The position numbers and the translations under genes were made by a program. A DNA stretch of 64,000 nt from Polyangium mundeleinium (lineage in GTDB: Bacteria; Myxococcota_A; Polyangia; Polyangiales; Polyangiaceae), in contig NZ_JAQNDO010000001.1 in NCBI RefSeq assembly GCF_028369105.1, positions 248,001 to 312,000 of the forward strand, read 5' to 3'. Below are positions 50,613 through 60,940 of this stretch, piece by piece (position 1 is the stretch's first letter; each line of letters begins with the position of its first letter). The notes beneath the pieces are model-generated. The model was given only the letters and a program-made list of their open reading frames with translations, was not told the DNA's origin and did not search any database.

Positions 50613-53258
50613 ATGGTCGATCCGATCCGCCTCGAAGCCGCCTCCAATCGCTTCCGCGCCTTCTTCGACGAGCTCCATCACCTTTTCCTCGAGCGCGACG
50701 ACGTGCTCCTCCAGCTCACGCTCGCGCTGCTCTCGCGCGAGCACCTGCTCGTCACCGGCCCGCCGGGGACCGCGAAGAGCCAGCTCGCCTCGGCGGTCTT
50801 CGGGCGAATCCTCGACGAGGAGACGGGCGAGCCGAGCCTGTACGCGCGGCAGATCGGCGAGAGCACGGTCCAGACCGACCTCATCGGCCCCATCGATTTC
50901 AAGACGCTGATGGAGACGGGGCGCACCGAGCATTTCACCGACGAGGGGATGCTCGGCGCCGTCCACGCCTTCCTCGACGAGATCTTCGACGGCCGCGACA
51001 TGCTGCTCCGCTCGGCGCTGAACGTGCTGCACGAGCGGGAGGTGAAGCAAGGCGGGCGGGTGAAGCGGGGGCGCATCGAGTGCGCATTGATGACGACGAA
51101 CCGGTACATCGCCGACGTGCTCGAAAGCTCGCGGGAGACGCTGCTCGCGTTCGTCGATCGTATCGCGTTCGTCTCGTTCGTCCCGCGCGGGTTCGCCGAT
51201 CCGAATCAGCTCGGGCTCGTGCTGCGACGTCACGTCGGGGGGTCGTCCCGGGCGCTGCTCGAATCCACGCTGAGCGTCCAGGACCTCGACGCTTTGCAGC
51301 ACCTCGTCGACGAGGTCTACGTCTCCGATCCGGTCTGCGATGGCCTCGCGACCCTGCTCGAACGTTTCGATCGCGAGCTCAACGCCGCCGTGCGCGCCGA
51401 TCCGGCGTTCGTGCCGACGCGCTACATCTCCACACGCACGGCCGTTCGTTCGGGCCGCGTCCTGCGGGCGGCCGTGGTCGCGGACCGTATCCTGCACAAT
51501 CCGAAGCGCTCGCTCGAGGTGCTGCCTTCCGATTTCAAATGGCTGCGGCTGCACCTCTTGCTCTCGGGCCCCACGCCGGACCAGACCGAGGCGCTGATCG
51601 GCCGCGAGAGTGATCCGAACGAGCGGCGGCAGCTCGGAATCGTGCGCACGGAGCGCTCGATCTTCGAATCGTGCCTCGCGCAGATGCCGCCCATTCACGT
51701 AAAACCCCGGCCCGCCACGGTCGATGCGCCGCGGCCCGACGCTGTGACCGTGCCGGCGGATACGGGCACAAAGAAGAAGCGCAAATCCGAGCCGCCCCCG
51801 CCCGAGGACAAGCCTCGCGTGATGGTCGATCAAGCCATCGCCTCGAAAGACGCGACACGCTTGCTCGCCGCCATGCGGGAGCTCGGGGCGCAGGCGCGCA
51901 CGGGCTCGATCGACGCGGCGCGCGCAGGGCTGCTCGTGAAGGAGGCGACCGGGGCGCTGACGGCGCTCGTGCTGCGCCGCGGGATCGACGCGGCCGCGGG
52001 CGGAGAGACGCGGCCGATCGGCGAGGTCGTGAAGGATCTGTCGCGGCTCGCCGCCGAGATCGAGGACGGCACGGCGGGGACACGCGCCGTCGCGCGGTGG
52101 CTGCGCGGTCGGGCGCTCGTGATGGTCGACGAGGCCGCGGGGCACGCGGCGGGCGCGTCGTCGACGGATATCGTCGCGTCGATCATCGACGACGGCACCG
52201 AGGCGCAAAAAAGGGCGCGCGCGCGGATCGAGGCGCTCGAATCGCTCTACGAGCTGCGGCGCGAGCTGCTCGGCCAGGGCGCGGTGCACGAGACCGGCGA
52301 GGAAAAAGCCTGGCAGCGCGCGGTGGCCGCGGCCGAGGACGACATCACGATCCTGCTCGACATCTCGCTGCGCAGCGTGGTCACGAGCGCCTTGAAGAGC
52401 GCGCCCGCGCGCAGGCTCGCCGAGGTGCTCGCGGCGATCGCGCCCGAGCTCGATCGGCTCGACGTGATGGCCGCGCGCCTCGCAGGCGTGCGGGGCGCGC
52501 CCTCGTCGCTGAAGGAGAAGGTCACGGGGCCGCGCCTCGGCGCGCTGATCGAGGTGGTGTTCAAGGGCTTCGACGCGCGCGATCGCACCGCGCTCGTGCG
52601 CGAGGTCGAAGCGCTCGTCTCCGTGCTCGGGAAGGCCGGGCTCGCGCGGGCGATCGCCGCCGAGGCGTTCCTCGGCTGGTCGGCCGAGGCGCTTCTGCGC
52701 GGGGACGTGGCGCCGAATGTCGGCGAAGGACAAATCCACGATTACGACGGGTATCGCCGCGTCCGCGCGGCCGAGCGGCGGGTCTCCTCGGCTTACACGC
52801 TCGCGGAGATCGCACTCCTCGTCGCCGGTGAGGGCGTGCGGGACGCGTCCTCGCCCGCGGAGGCGGCGGCGGCGATCGCGGCCGCGTGCGGCAAGCTGCC
52901 GGAGGCGGTGCGCGGGCGGGTCGTCGCCGGGGATCTCGCGCGGATCGGGCGGTCGCTCGATTACCTCGAACGATTCTGGCGAGACCTCGAAAACCACGCG
53001 GGCGGCGCGGAGGCGAGCCTGCGCGCGATCGTGCAATCGCGGTTCTTCGATCTCCTGTGGGACGAGGGGGCGCTCACGCGGTTCGCCCTCGAAGCGCGGA
53101 ACGTCGCCGAGGTGTTCCCCGCGCACGCGGCCGAGGTCGACGCCGTGCGCCACCGCATCGACGCGCTCGACGCGAGGACACGCACGGCCGTGACCGAGCT
53201 CTTCCGGCAGCGCTCGGATGCCGCGTGGGCGCAAGCGCTGCGTACCGGGAACGCATGA
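50613..53258 (+). CDS. MoxR-type AAA+ ATPase with long C-terminal extension
   Basis: An 881-residue protein. The AAA+ core (about 1-330) has Walker A GPPGTAKS (49-56), Walker B FLDEIFDG (about 116-123), sensor 1 MTTNRYIA and the sensor 2 region ISTRTAVRSGRVLRAA. The N-terminal LLTLALLSREHLLVTG arrangement is that of MoxR/RavA proteins. A Pro/Lys-rich linker (about 380-415) precedes a 460-residue helical C-terminal region with no known domain. MoxR ATPases work with vWA proteins as chaperones that assemble or activate multi-subunit complexes. The next gene is such a vWA protein, overlapping by ATGA, which strongly supports joint action. Confidence 0.9.
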   Translation: MVDPIRLEAASNRFRAFFDELHHLFLERDDVLLQLTLALLSREHLLVTGPPGTAKSQLASAVFGRILDEETGEPSLYARQIGESTVQTDLIGPIDFKTLMETGRTEHFTDEGMLGAVHAFLDEIFDGRDMLLRSALNVLHEREVKQGGRVKRGRIECALMTTNRYIADVLESSRETLLAFVDRIAFVSFVPRGFADPNQLGLVLRRHVGGSSRALLESTLSVQDLDALQHLVDEVYVSDPVCDGLATLLERFDRELNAAVRADPAFVPTRYISTRTAVRSGRVLRAAVVADRILHNPKRSLEVLPSDFKWLRLHLLLSGPTPDQTEALIGRESDPNERRQLGIVRTERSIFESCLAQMPPIHVKPRPATVDAPRPDAVTVPADTGTKKKRKSEPPPPEDKPRVMVDQAIASKDATRLLAAMRELGAQARTGSIDAARAGLLVKEATGALTALVLRRGIDAAAGGETRPIGEVVKDLSRLAAEIEDGTAGTRAVARWLRGRALVMVDEAAGHAAGASSTDIVASIIDDGTEAQKRARARIEALESLYELRRELLGQGAVHETGEEKAWQRAVAAAEDDITILLDISLRSVVTSALKSAPARRLAEVLAAIAPELDRLDVMAARLAGVRGAPSSLKEKVTGPRLGALIEVVFKGFDARDRTALVREVEALVSVLGKAGLARAIAAEAFLGWSAEALLRGDVAPNVGEGQIHDYDGYRRVRAAERRVSSAYTLAEIALLVAGEGVRDASSPAEAAAAIAAACGKLPEAVRGRVVAGDLARIGRSLDYLERFWRDLENHAGGAEASLRAIVQSRFFDLLWDEGALTRFALEARNVAEVFPAHAAEVDAVRHRIDALDARTRTAVTELFRQRSDAAWAQALRTGNA

Positions 53259-55831
53259 CGGAGGAAGCGCTCTCGTCGTTCGGCGAGCGGATCGAGCAGC
53301 TCACGGCGCGGCCGCACGACGTGCGCGCCCCGCTCGTGCGTCTCGCGCGGCCTTTGCTTCGAGCGCTCGGTTATCGTCCGCCGCTGCGCACGGCCCGCGT
53401 CACGGCGCTGCTCGATGCGCTGCGCGCGCCGGGGGGCAAACCCGTGCCCGAGGAGCTGCTCACGGGCGCCGTGCGCGAGCTCGAAGACAACGTGATCGCG
53501 CTCGAACGAACGCTCGTGGTGCACGGGCGGGTTCCCCTCGCGCACGCCGCGTGGGTGCGCCGGCTCTACGAGGTCACGGTGCGGGCCGCGCGCGCCGCGA
53601 GCGATCAGAAAAACGAGGCCGCGCGGCGTGTCGCCGCCGCGATCGATCCGGTGCGGATCGCGCCGCCGCTCGCGATCACGCCCCGCACGCCCGGGGATAC
53701 GGGCGAGAAGGACAAATCCAAGGGGGCCGGGAAAGGGGAGGCGGCCACGGCGGAGGCCGACAGCTTCTTCGAAAAACCCCTTTCGGCCGAGGAGGAGCGC
53801 CTCGTCGAGGTCGAGCTGCTCGCGATCGATCACCTGCTCGACGCGGCGCGGGGCGAGACGGAGTTTCTCTCGCGCAAACGCCGCCTGCTCGAAGCCGCGC
53901 GCAAGCTCCTGCTCGACGCATCCGCGGCGCTGCCGCTCGGCAAGGAAGGCGTGGAGGTGCGCAGGCGGCACCTCGCCATGGAGATCGCGCGGATCGATCG
54001 GCTCGAAGCCGCGGGGCTTTCGGCGCACCGCGGGCTCTTGCACCAGGCGAAGGACGCCCTCGCGCGGGGCGAACGGCAGAGGCTGCACGCCGCGCTCGTC
54101 GCGCTCGACGGCGCCTCGCTCGCGGCCGGTGACGAGGCGCTCTCCGCCGCGTCGTCGCGCGCGCGCCAGAAGCTCGGCGACGGCGAGGGCGAGGATCCCG
54201 AGGGGGACAAACTGCGCAGCCTGCGTCGGTCGAGCGAGGAGATGTTCGGCGGCGCGGCGATGACCGCGATCGCGGAAGGATACGGGAAGGCGCGCCGCGT
54301 GCAGGCGAAGGCGCCGAAAGGCGAGAGCGACGAGGATAAAAAATACCGCCTGCTTGCCTTGCAATGGCTCGCGCCCGAGAACGAGGCCGAGACACACGCG
54401 GCGCTTTGCGCGATCGACGGCACGGTCGACGTCGGCGTTCCGCTCGCGCCCGTGCGCGTGACCGAAGTCGAGACACGCGCGCGCCTCGTCCGTCACCCGA
54501 CGCAGGATCTCTTGCTCATGCCCGCGCGCGACGTGATGGACCTCCCGCACGCCGTCATCGAGGAGCCACGCACGGTCTTGCTCGCGCTCGCCGAGGGGCG
54601 GCTGCTCGCGCGGCGGTACGTCGAGCAAGAGGTCAAGAAGCGGACGCGGACGCGCCTCGTGGGTGAGGCGCGCGTCTACGTGCTCGACGGGTCGAGCTCG
54701 ATGCTGGAAGACGGCAAGAAGGGCGCGCGTGCGCGGGTGCGGGACGCGATCCTGCTCGCCGAGCTCGGCATGCTGGTGAAGCGATTTGCCGAGGGGGATC
54801 GGTCGACGCGCCTCACGCTGCATTATCGATACTTCACGAAGAAGATCGGGCCGATCACGCGGATCGAGAATGGGAAGGCCGCGATCACGGCGATGGCCGA
54901 CGTCGTTGGCACCGTGCGCAAGGGCGGCACGGACATCGAGAATGCGCTTCTGTCGAGCTTCGAGCAGATCCGGGCGGCGAAGGACGAGGATCCGGACCTC
55001 GCGCGGGCGCAGATCGTGCTCGTGACCGACGGCGACGCCGTGGTGCGCGAGGACGTGATCCAGGCGGCGCGGGAGAAGGTCGGCGATGTGCCGATCGCCG
55101 TGAGCGTGGTCGCGCTCGGGGAGGAGAACGAGGCGCTGCGGGCGCTCGTCGCGCGGCAGCGGGCGCGCGGGGAGCGGGCCTTTTATCATTTCCTCGACGA
55201 CGACGCGCTCGTCGAGATCTGCGAGGGCAAGCTCTTCAAGGGGCCGAAGATCCACGTGGAAGGTCTGCCGGACGAGAAGAACCTCTCGGTCGAGGTGCGG
55301 GCAGCGCGGCTCCGGGCCGAGCTCGGCGGGCTCGTGGATGAGCTCGGGGCGCTCGCGGAGAAACGAAGCGCGGCGGCGATCGAAGCGCTCGCGGCGGAGG
55401 CGGAAGCGAGCGCGGAGGCGGCGCGCGCGGAGGCGGCGCTCGGGGTCGCAGCAGACACGGCGGCGAAGGGGGAGGGGCCGCGGGCGCTGCGCGAGGCGAT
55501 CGAAAAGGATCGGCGCGCGCTCGAAGGGCGATTTTTGCGATGGTTTCCAGCGCCGGCGGCCGAACCCGGCGAGAATGCATCCACGGGGCGTTCGTCCGAT
55601 TGCGAGGCCGTGGTCGTCGTGCTCTCGACGATCGCCGAGGTGGTGGCCGATTTCGGCGGATCCGATCTCTCGCGGCGGGCCGAGGCGATCGATTTGCTGG
55701 AGCGGCTCCTGCCGGACTCGATGCTCACGCCGGCGCGGTGGTTCGCGGTGATGCGGGACGAGGCAGGCGCGGTCGCAGAGGCGATGCGGGCGGTGCACGC
55801 GGCCGTGACGGGCACGCGACGCGTGTTTTAG
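53255..55831 (+). CDS. vWA domain protein, MoxR partner
   Basis: An 858-residue protein. The N-terminal 430 residues are helical, with a Lys/Gly/Asp-rich stretch about 150-175. The vWA domain starts at about 470 (RVYVLDGSSSMLEDG; DGSSS is the metal-binding site, Asp478) and continues with KGGTDIENALLSSFEQI and IVLVTDGDAVVRED, ending with FYHFLDDDALVEICEGKLF. The final helical region (about 660-858) contains Ala/Glu coiled coil. MIDAS residues are intact. Its start overlaps the MoxR stop by four bases. No signal peptide, so cytoplasmic. The client complex is not identified, but the type VI-like module follows. Confidence 0.9.
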   Translation: MTEEALSSFGERIEQLTARPHDVRAPLVRLARPLLRALGYRPPLRTARVTALLDALRAPGGKPVPEELLTGAVRELEDNVIALERTLVVHGRVPLAHAAWVRRLYEVTVRAARAASDQKNEAARRVAAAIDPVRIAPPLAITPRTPGDTGEKDKSKGAGKGEAATAEADSFFEKPLSAEEERLVEVELLAIDHLLDAARGETEFLSRKRRLLEAARKLLLDASAALPLGKEGVEVRRRHLAMEIARIDRLEAAGLSAHRGLLHQAKDALARGERQRLHAALVALDGASLAAGDEALSAASSRARQKLGDGEGEDPEGDKLRSLRRSSEEMFGGAAMTAIAEGYGKARRVQAKAPKGESDEDKKYRLLALQWLAPENEAETHAALCAIDGTVDVGVPLAPVRVTEVETRARLVRHPTQDLLLMPARDVMDLPHAVIEEPRTVLLALAEGRLLARRYVEQEVKKRTRTRLVGEARVYVLDGSSSMLEDGKKGARARVRDAILLAELGMLVKRFAEGDRSTRLTLHYRYFTKKIGPITRIENGKAAITAMADVVGTVRKGGTDIENALLSSFEQIRAAKDEDPDLARAQIVLVTDGDAVVREDVIQAAREKVGDVPIAVSVVALGEENEALRALVARQRARGERAFYHFLDDDALVEICEGKLFKGPKIHVEGLPDEKNLSVEVRAARLRAELGGLVDELGALAEKRSAAAIEALAAEAEASAEAARAEAALGVAADTAAKGEGPRALREAIEKDRRALEGRFLRWFPAPAAEPGENASTGRSSDCEAVVVVLSTIAEVVADFGGSDLSRRAEAIDLLERLLPDSMLTPARWFAVMRDEAGAVAEAMRAVHAAVTGTRRVF

Positions 55832-55901
55832 AGCATCGATCGGGCGGCGGGTTTTCCCTTTTCATGCGGCTCGGGGGTGACCTATCCTCCCGTCCGACCT
55901 T

Positions 55902-58304
55902 ATGGCGGACCTCATCACCCTGGAATCGAGCGCACTTCCCGAGAACAGTCGCGTCGCCACGTTTCGAGGCGTGGAGGGCATGTCGCGGCCCTACGAGTTC
56001 GAGGTCATGGTCGTGGTCGAGGAGGCCGACGGCGAGGAAATCGATCTCGCGGACGGCATCGGCGGCAAGGCGCGGCTCGTGATCGACCGCGCGGACGACA
56101 AGCTCCCGCCCTATATCTTTGCGGGGATCCTCGGCAGCCTGGAGCATCTGCACAGCTTCGGCGGCCGCTCGCTCGTCCGCGCCGTGATCGTGCCGCGTCT
56201 CTGGACGCTCGGGCTCTCGCGCCACTCGCGCAACTTCACGAAAAAGAGCGTGCCCGAGATCCTCCAGGCGATCCTCGAAGACAATGGCTTCACCTCGGAG
56301 GACTTCGAGATCCGGCTCTCGGGGTACGCCAAGGAAGAGCACGTCTGCCAGTACCACGAGAGCGATCTCGCGTTCATCTCGCGGTGGATGGAGCGCGAGG
56401 GCATTTATTATTATTTCGAGCACGCGGAGAACGGCGAGAAGCTCATCATCTGCGACGCGGAAGGCTACCCCGACGAGCCGCTGGGCGCGCCGGTGCGGTA
56501 TTTCCCGCAGACGGGCATGGATCGCAGCGCGGGCCCCTCGTTCCGCACGTTCCGGGCGCGCCACGCCTCGCTGCCGGCCGTGGTCAAGCTGAAGGACTAC
56601 GATTACGCCAAGCCGAACCTCGACGTGTCGGGGCAGGCGAACGTCTCGCAGCACGGAACGGCGGAGGTGACGGTCCACGGCGCCCGGTTCTTCTCGCCGA
56701 GCGACGGCAAGCGGCTCGCGCAGATCCGCGCCGAAGAGATGCTCGCGCGCGAGGTGGTCTTCCGGGCGACGGGGACGCGCTCGCACCTGCGGAGCGGCCA
56801 TACCTTCGAGCTCGACGAGCACCCGAAGGCTTCGTTCAACAAGAAGTACCTGGCGATCGAGGTGCACCACCACGGCAACCAGGCCGCGGGGCATACGCAG
56901 TGGAAAGAGCTGATGGAGATCGAGCACGACGAGGTGTACTTCGTCGAGGTCGACGCGATTCCTGCCGACACGCAGTTCCGGCCTGAATGCCGCACGCCGT
57001 GGCCGCGCATCTTCGGCGTGGAGAACGCGATCATCGACGGCCCGGCCGACAGCGAGTACGCGCAGATCGACGATCAGGGGCGATACCTCGTCAAGTTCAA
57101 GTACGACGAGAGCAACCTGAAGCAGGGCAACGCCTCGACGTACGTGCGCATGATGCAGCCGCACGGCGGCGGCATCGAAGGGTTTCATTTCCCGCTGCGC
57201 AAGGGCACCGAGGTGGTGCTCACGTTCCTCGGCGGCGACCCGGATCGTCCGGTGATCAGCGGCGTCGTGCCGAACGCGCTCACGCCGAGCCCGGTGACGA
57301 GCGGCAACCATACGAAAAACGTCATTCAGACGGGCGGCAGGAACCGGCTCGAGCTCGAGGACCTCGCCGGGCAGCAGCGCGTGACGTTGTCGACGCCGTA
57401 TTCGAATTCGTACCTGCGGATGGGCTCGCCGAACGACGGTCACGAGATCATCTTGAGGACCGACGACAACACGCTGCTCGACTTCGGGAAGAACTTCGAC
57501 CTCGACGTGGGACTCATGGGCGGCGGGAACTGGACGGTCGACGTGGCGACCGACTGGAAATCGCACATCCAGGGCGGCATGGCGCTCGGCGTGGGCGTCG
57601 GGTATGGCCCGGCCGGGGCCGGATGCATCGGGATCACGGCGAACCAGAGCATCAGCATGACGGCGAACCACGGCAGCTACTCGCTCACCGTGACGGAAGG
57701 GCCGTGGACGACGCGCGTGCCCGCGAACACGATGACGACGACGACGAAGGGCGATTACACGGTCACCGTCACGACGAACAACACGAAGTTCGATACGAAT
57801 GGCAAGACCGAGATCCTGAGCAAGGGGCTGGTCAAGGTCGAATCGAGCAACGCGACGATGGACCTCCTGAGCAAGGGGCTCATGCACATCCACGGAGACG
57901 CCGGCGTCAACGTGGATACGCCCCAGGGGATGGAGATCAAAGCCACGAAGGACATCCTGATCGAGGCCAACAAGGTCGACGTGAAGAGCAAGTCCGAGTG
58001 GAAATGGGAGGTGCTCGGCGCCGAGGTGAGCGTGAAGGGCTCGCAGTCGGAGACCTATCTCGGGATCAAGAACGAGAACATCCTCGGCCTGCAGGTGGAG
58101 TCGCTCGTGGGCGGCAAGATCGAGGGCGTCCTCGCCGCGGAGATCCGGTTCGGCGCGACGTTGTCGCTCGTCGACAAGGTCGCCGAGTTCGAGCTCAAGA
58201 AGGGCAAGATCGTCAAGAAAGAGGCCGAGCTCGGTTCGGTGAGCATCACGCTCATCCAGCAGAGCGTGACGATCACCCAGGTCGGCATTTTCATGCTCGC
58301 ATGA
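55902..58304 (+). CDS. vgrG: VgrG-type type VI secretion tip protein
   Basis: An 800-residue spike protein. The N-terminal gp27-like domain (about 5-380) begins LESSALPENSRVATFRGVEG and contains HLHSFGGRS, CQYHESDLAFISRWMEREGI and VYFVEVDAIP. The gp5-like OB fold (about 385-460) has the VgrG motif QIDDQGRYLVKFKYDESN, MMQPHGGGIEGFHFPLRKGT, VVLTFLGGDPDRPVISG. The rest is a triple-helix-like beta stalk (about 480-760). It has no obvious extra toxin domain beyond the stalk. The stop overlaps the next ATG (ATGA). Together with the downstream PAAR-like gene it can form a complete tip. No other core T6SS gene is in the window. Confidence 0.93.
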   Translation: MADLITLESSALPENSRVATFRGVEGMSRPYEFEVMVVVEEADGEEIDLADGIGGKARLVIDRADDKLPPYIFAGILGSLEHLHSFGGRSLVRAVIVPRLWTLGLSRHSRNFTKKSVPEILQAILEDNGFTSEDFEIRLSGYAKEEHVCQYHESDLAFISRWMEREGIYYYFEHAENGEKLIICDAEGYPDEPLGAPVRYFPQTGMDRSAGPSFRTFRARHASLPAVVKLKDYDYAKPNLDVSGQANVSQHGTAEVTVHGARFFSPSDGKRLAQIRAEEMLAREVVFRATGTRSHLRSGHTFELDEHPKASFNKKYLAIEVHHHGNQAAGHTQWKELMEIEHDEVYFVEVDAIPADTQFRPECRTPWPRIFGVENAIIDGPADSEYAQIDDQGRYLVKFKYDESNLKQGNASTYVRMMQPHGGGIEGFHFPLRKGTEVVLTFLGGDPDRPVISGVVPNALTPSPVTSGNHTKNVIQTGGRNRLELEDLAGQQRVTLSTPYSNSYLRMGSPNDGHEIILRTDDNTLLDFGKNFDLDVGLMGGGNWTVDVATDWKSHIQGGMALGVGVGYGPAGAGCIGITANQSISMTANHGSYSLTVTEGPWTTRVPANTMTTTTKGDYTVTVTTNNTKFDTNGKTEILSKGLVKVESSNATMDLLSKGLMHIHGDAGVNVDTPQGMEIKATKDILIEANKVDVKSKSEWKWEVLGAEVSVKGSQSETYLGIKNENILGLQVESLVGGKIEGVLAAEIRFGATLSLVDKVAEFELKKGKIVKKEAELGSVSITLIQQSVTITQVGIFMLA

Positions 58305-60940
58305 AGACGATCAAGCCCCTCCGCCTCGGCGTCATGACGGGCGTGTTCGAGGCGCGCCGCGAACCCCATTTCGTCGTCTCGCTCCTCGCGGGCTTCACGC
58401 TCGACGAGGAGCCCTCGCTCGTCCCCGAGGCCGCGCTCTGGCTCTCCATCACGAAGGAGCTCGGCCCGAACGTGCCCCTCGACGTGTGCCGGCCCAAGCC
58501 GAACGGCGAGGTGCTGCTCAGCGGAAAAGCGTATCCGCCCGGAGGTCCGGCGCCGGTTTGTCCGGTGCGGCTCAAGGTCGGCTCCGTCGACAAGCGGCTC
58601 GCCGTGTTCGGGGATCGCGCTTGGAAGCTCGGCGTGCCCTCGCAACCCGCGCCATTCACCGAGATGCCTCTTACGTGGTCGAGGTCGTTCGGCGGCAAGG
58701 GGTTCACGAAAAATCCCGTGGGCCGAGGATATGCGCCGGAGAAGACCGAGGGCGGCGGCGAGGTGCATTTCCTGCCGAACGTGGAGAACCCGAAGCGGCT
58801 CGTGAAGGCGCCCGGGGATCGGCCCGAGCCGGCGACGTTTGGCCCGGCAGACCTCACGTTGCCGGAGCGGTGGGCGAACTCGGGCACGTACGACAAGAAA
58901 TGGCTCGACAACGAGGCGCCCGGGATGCCGAGCGATTTCGACTGGAGCTTCTTCAACGTCGCCCCGCCCGATCAACGCATCGAAGGGTTTTTCTCGGGCG
59001 GCGAGGCGATCGAGCTGGAGAACGTGCACCCTGAGCGGGCGCGGATCGTCTCCCGTGTCCCCGAGGTCGTGGGCCGCGCATTCATCACCCAGCGGAAGGC
59101 CAGCGGCGAGGAATGGGTCGAGGTGCCGTTGCGCATGGAGACGGTGCACCTCTTGCCCGGCGCGCTCCTCGGGATCCTGATCTTTCGCGGGGTCGTGCGG
59201 ATCGCGGAGGACGACGCGAAGGACGTGCTTCATTTCCTCGGCGCGCTCGACGCGAAGGAGCAGAAGCGCGGTTCCGCGTATTACCGGGAGGTCTTCGCGC
59301 GCCGCATCGACAAGGAGAAGGGGCATTTGCACGCGCTGCGCGACCGCGAGCTTTTGCCCATCGGCGCATCGTATGCGGCGTTTCGCGCGGACGAGGTGGG
59401 GCTGCCGGGGACGACGACCGAGCGGCTCGTTTCGAAAAACCTGCGCGCCGGCATGGAGGCGCGGCTCGCCGCGGTGGACGAGGGCCTCGACGATTTCCCC
59501 GACAGCAAGAAGAACGCGAACGTGCCGAAGGCACTGCCGCCCGAGGCCCCCCTGCCCGACGTCGACGACATGGCCGAGCACGTCGAGCAGATGGAAAAGG
59601 AAATGGAGAAGGCCCGCGAGCAGGTGAAGAAGCAGCGGGAGGAGGCCATCGCGAACGTGCGCGCGCGGTGCGAGGCGGCCGGGCTCGATTACGACGAGCA
59701 GATGCGCAAGGCCCAAGCGGAGGCGGCCGGGCCGCCGAAGTTCTCCGCAGACGCGCAGTTCGCCGAGCTTCGGGCCCTCGCGACCCGCTATCGCGCCGAG
59801 GGGACGCCGAACGCGTCGCTTGAAGCGTATCTCGTGGATCCCGAGTTCGAAAAAAAGCTCCGGTTCACCGAGCATAAATTGCGGGAGATGTACCAGCGGT
59901 TCGCCCATCATTTCCCGCCGGCAGGCGCGCTCGCCGACGAGCCGATGGCGCGGGTGCGCGCGGTCGTGCTCGAAGCGCGGGCGACGGGGCAATCGCTCGC
60001 GGGGAGGGATCTCACGGGCGCGTCGCTCGAAGGAATGGATCTCTCGGGCATGGATCTCGAAGGCGCCATGCTCGAAAACGCGAACCTGCGGGGGACGGTG
60101 CTGCGAAAAGCCAGGCTCGGCGGCGCGGTGCTCGCGCGGGCGGACCTCACCGGGGCCGATCTGGAAGAGGCGCAGCTCGTCGAGACGAACTTCGGCGCGG
60201 CCACGCTCACGGGTGCGAAGCTCGGCAAGGCCGTGCTCGCGCAAGCCACGCTGGACAAGGCCGACCTCGCGGCCGCCGATTTCTCGGGCGCGGATCTTTC
60301 GGGCGCGTCGCTCCACGAGGCGAGCTTCGGCGATGTCGTGTTGCGGCGGGCCACGCTCGCGGGCGCGCGGCTGCTCGAAGCGAAGCTCGCCGCGGTGGAC
60401 TTCTCCGAGGCGGATCTCTCGGGCGTGACGTTCCTCGAATGTGATCTCTCGGGGGCGCGGCTTTCGGGGGCGAAGCTCGTCTCGGCCGTGTTTTTGCGCT
60501 GCAAGGCGAATGGCGCGAACCTGGAGAAGGCGGCGCTCGACAATGCTCGGTTCGTCGAGGAGAGCGATTTTTCGGGCGCCTCGTTCAAGGGAGCCACGTT
60601 CGTTGAGGCAAACTTGCGCGGGACGTCGCTCGTCGAGGCGGATCTCACGGAGGCCAAGATCGATCGGGGTGACCTCAGTGAGTGTGATCTGCGGGGCGCG
60701 AAGCTCGATCGGATTCGCGCCCGCGAGTCGCGCTGGGTGCGGACGAACCTCGACAAGGCGACGTTGCGAGGGGCGGACCTGATGCACGCCGTCATGCAAA
60801 AGGCCAACGTGGCCGGGGCCGATTTCCGCGGGGCGAGCCTGTTCCGGGCCGATCTCGCGCGAATGAAGGGCGACGACAAGACGAGCTTCGACGCGGCGAA
60901 CGTCACCCAGGTGCGCTTTTCACGGGAGGGCGGCGCGTGA
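58301..60940 (+). CDS. DUF2169 protein fused to pentapeptide repeats
   Basis: An 879-residue protein. Residues about 1-330 form a DUF2169 domain (KPLRLGVMTGVFEARREPHF, FGGKGFTKNPVGRGYAPEK, FNVAPPDQRIEGFF), known as a T6SS effector-loading adaptor. A coiled-coil segment with a Lys/Glu/Arg pattern follows at about 420-470. From about 560 to 870 there are many pentapeptide repeats of the A(D/N)LxG type (LEGADL-like, DLSGASLHEASFGD, ARADLTGADLEEAQ). Such repeats form a right-handed beta-helix. No catalytic residue is seen. Start overlaps the VgrG stop; its stop overlaps the next GTG. A fused adaptor and cargo is one reading. Confidence 0.88.
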   Translation: MKTIKPLRLGVMTGVFEARREPHFVVSLLAGFTLDEEPSLVPEAALWLSITKELGPNVPLDVCRPKPNGEVLLSGKAYPPGGPAPVCPVRLKVGSVDKRLAVFGDRAWKLGVPSQPAPFTEMPLTWSRSFGGKGFTKNPVGRGYAPEKTEGGGEVHFLPNVENPKRLVKAPGDRPEPATFGPADLTLPERWANSGTYDKKWLDNEAPGMPSDFDWSFFNVAPPDQRIEGFFSGGEAIELENVHPERARIVSRVPEVVGRAFITQRKASGEEWVEVPLRMETVHLLPGALLGILIFRGVVRIAEDDAKDVLHFLGALDAKEQKRGSAYYREVFARRIDKEKGHLHALRDRELLPIGASYAAFRADEVGLPGTTTERLVSKNLRAGMEARLAAVDEGLDDFPDSKKNANVPKALPPEAPLPDVDDMAEHVEQMEKEMEKAREQVKKQREEAIANVRARCEAAGLDYDEQMRKAQAEAAGPPKFSADAQFAELRALATRYRAEGTPNASLEAYLVDPEFEKKLRFTEHKLREMYQRFAHHFPPAGALADEPMARVRAVVLEARATGQSLAGRDLTGASLEGMDLSGMDLEGAMLENANLRGTVLRKARLGGAVLARADLTGADLEEAQLVETNFGAATLTGAKLGKAVLAQATLDKADLAAADFSGADLSGASLHEASFGDVVLRRATLAGARLLEAKLAAVDFSEADLSGVTFLECDLSGARLSGAKLVSAVFLRCKANGANLEKAALDNARFVEESDFSGASFKGATFVEANLRGTSLVEADLTEAKIDRGDLSECDLRGAKLDRIRARESRWVRTNLDKATLRGADLMHAVMQKANVAGADFRGASLFRADLARMKGDDKTSFDAANVTQVRFSREGGA

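Noticed and set aside
52961-60799. Long minus-strand ORFs opposite the vWA, VgrG and pentapeptide genes
   Set aside because: Composition is Arg/His/Leu-rich and no family is recognisable; the plus-strand frames carry clear motifs such as DGSSS and the VgrG fold.
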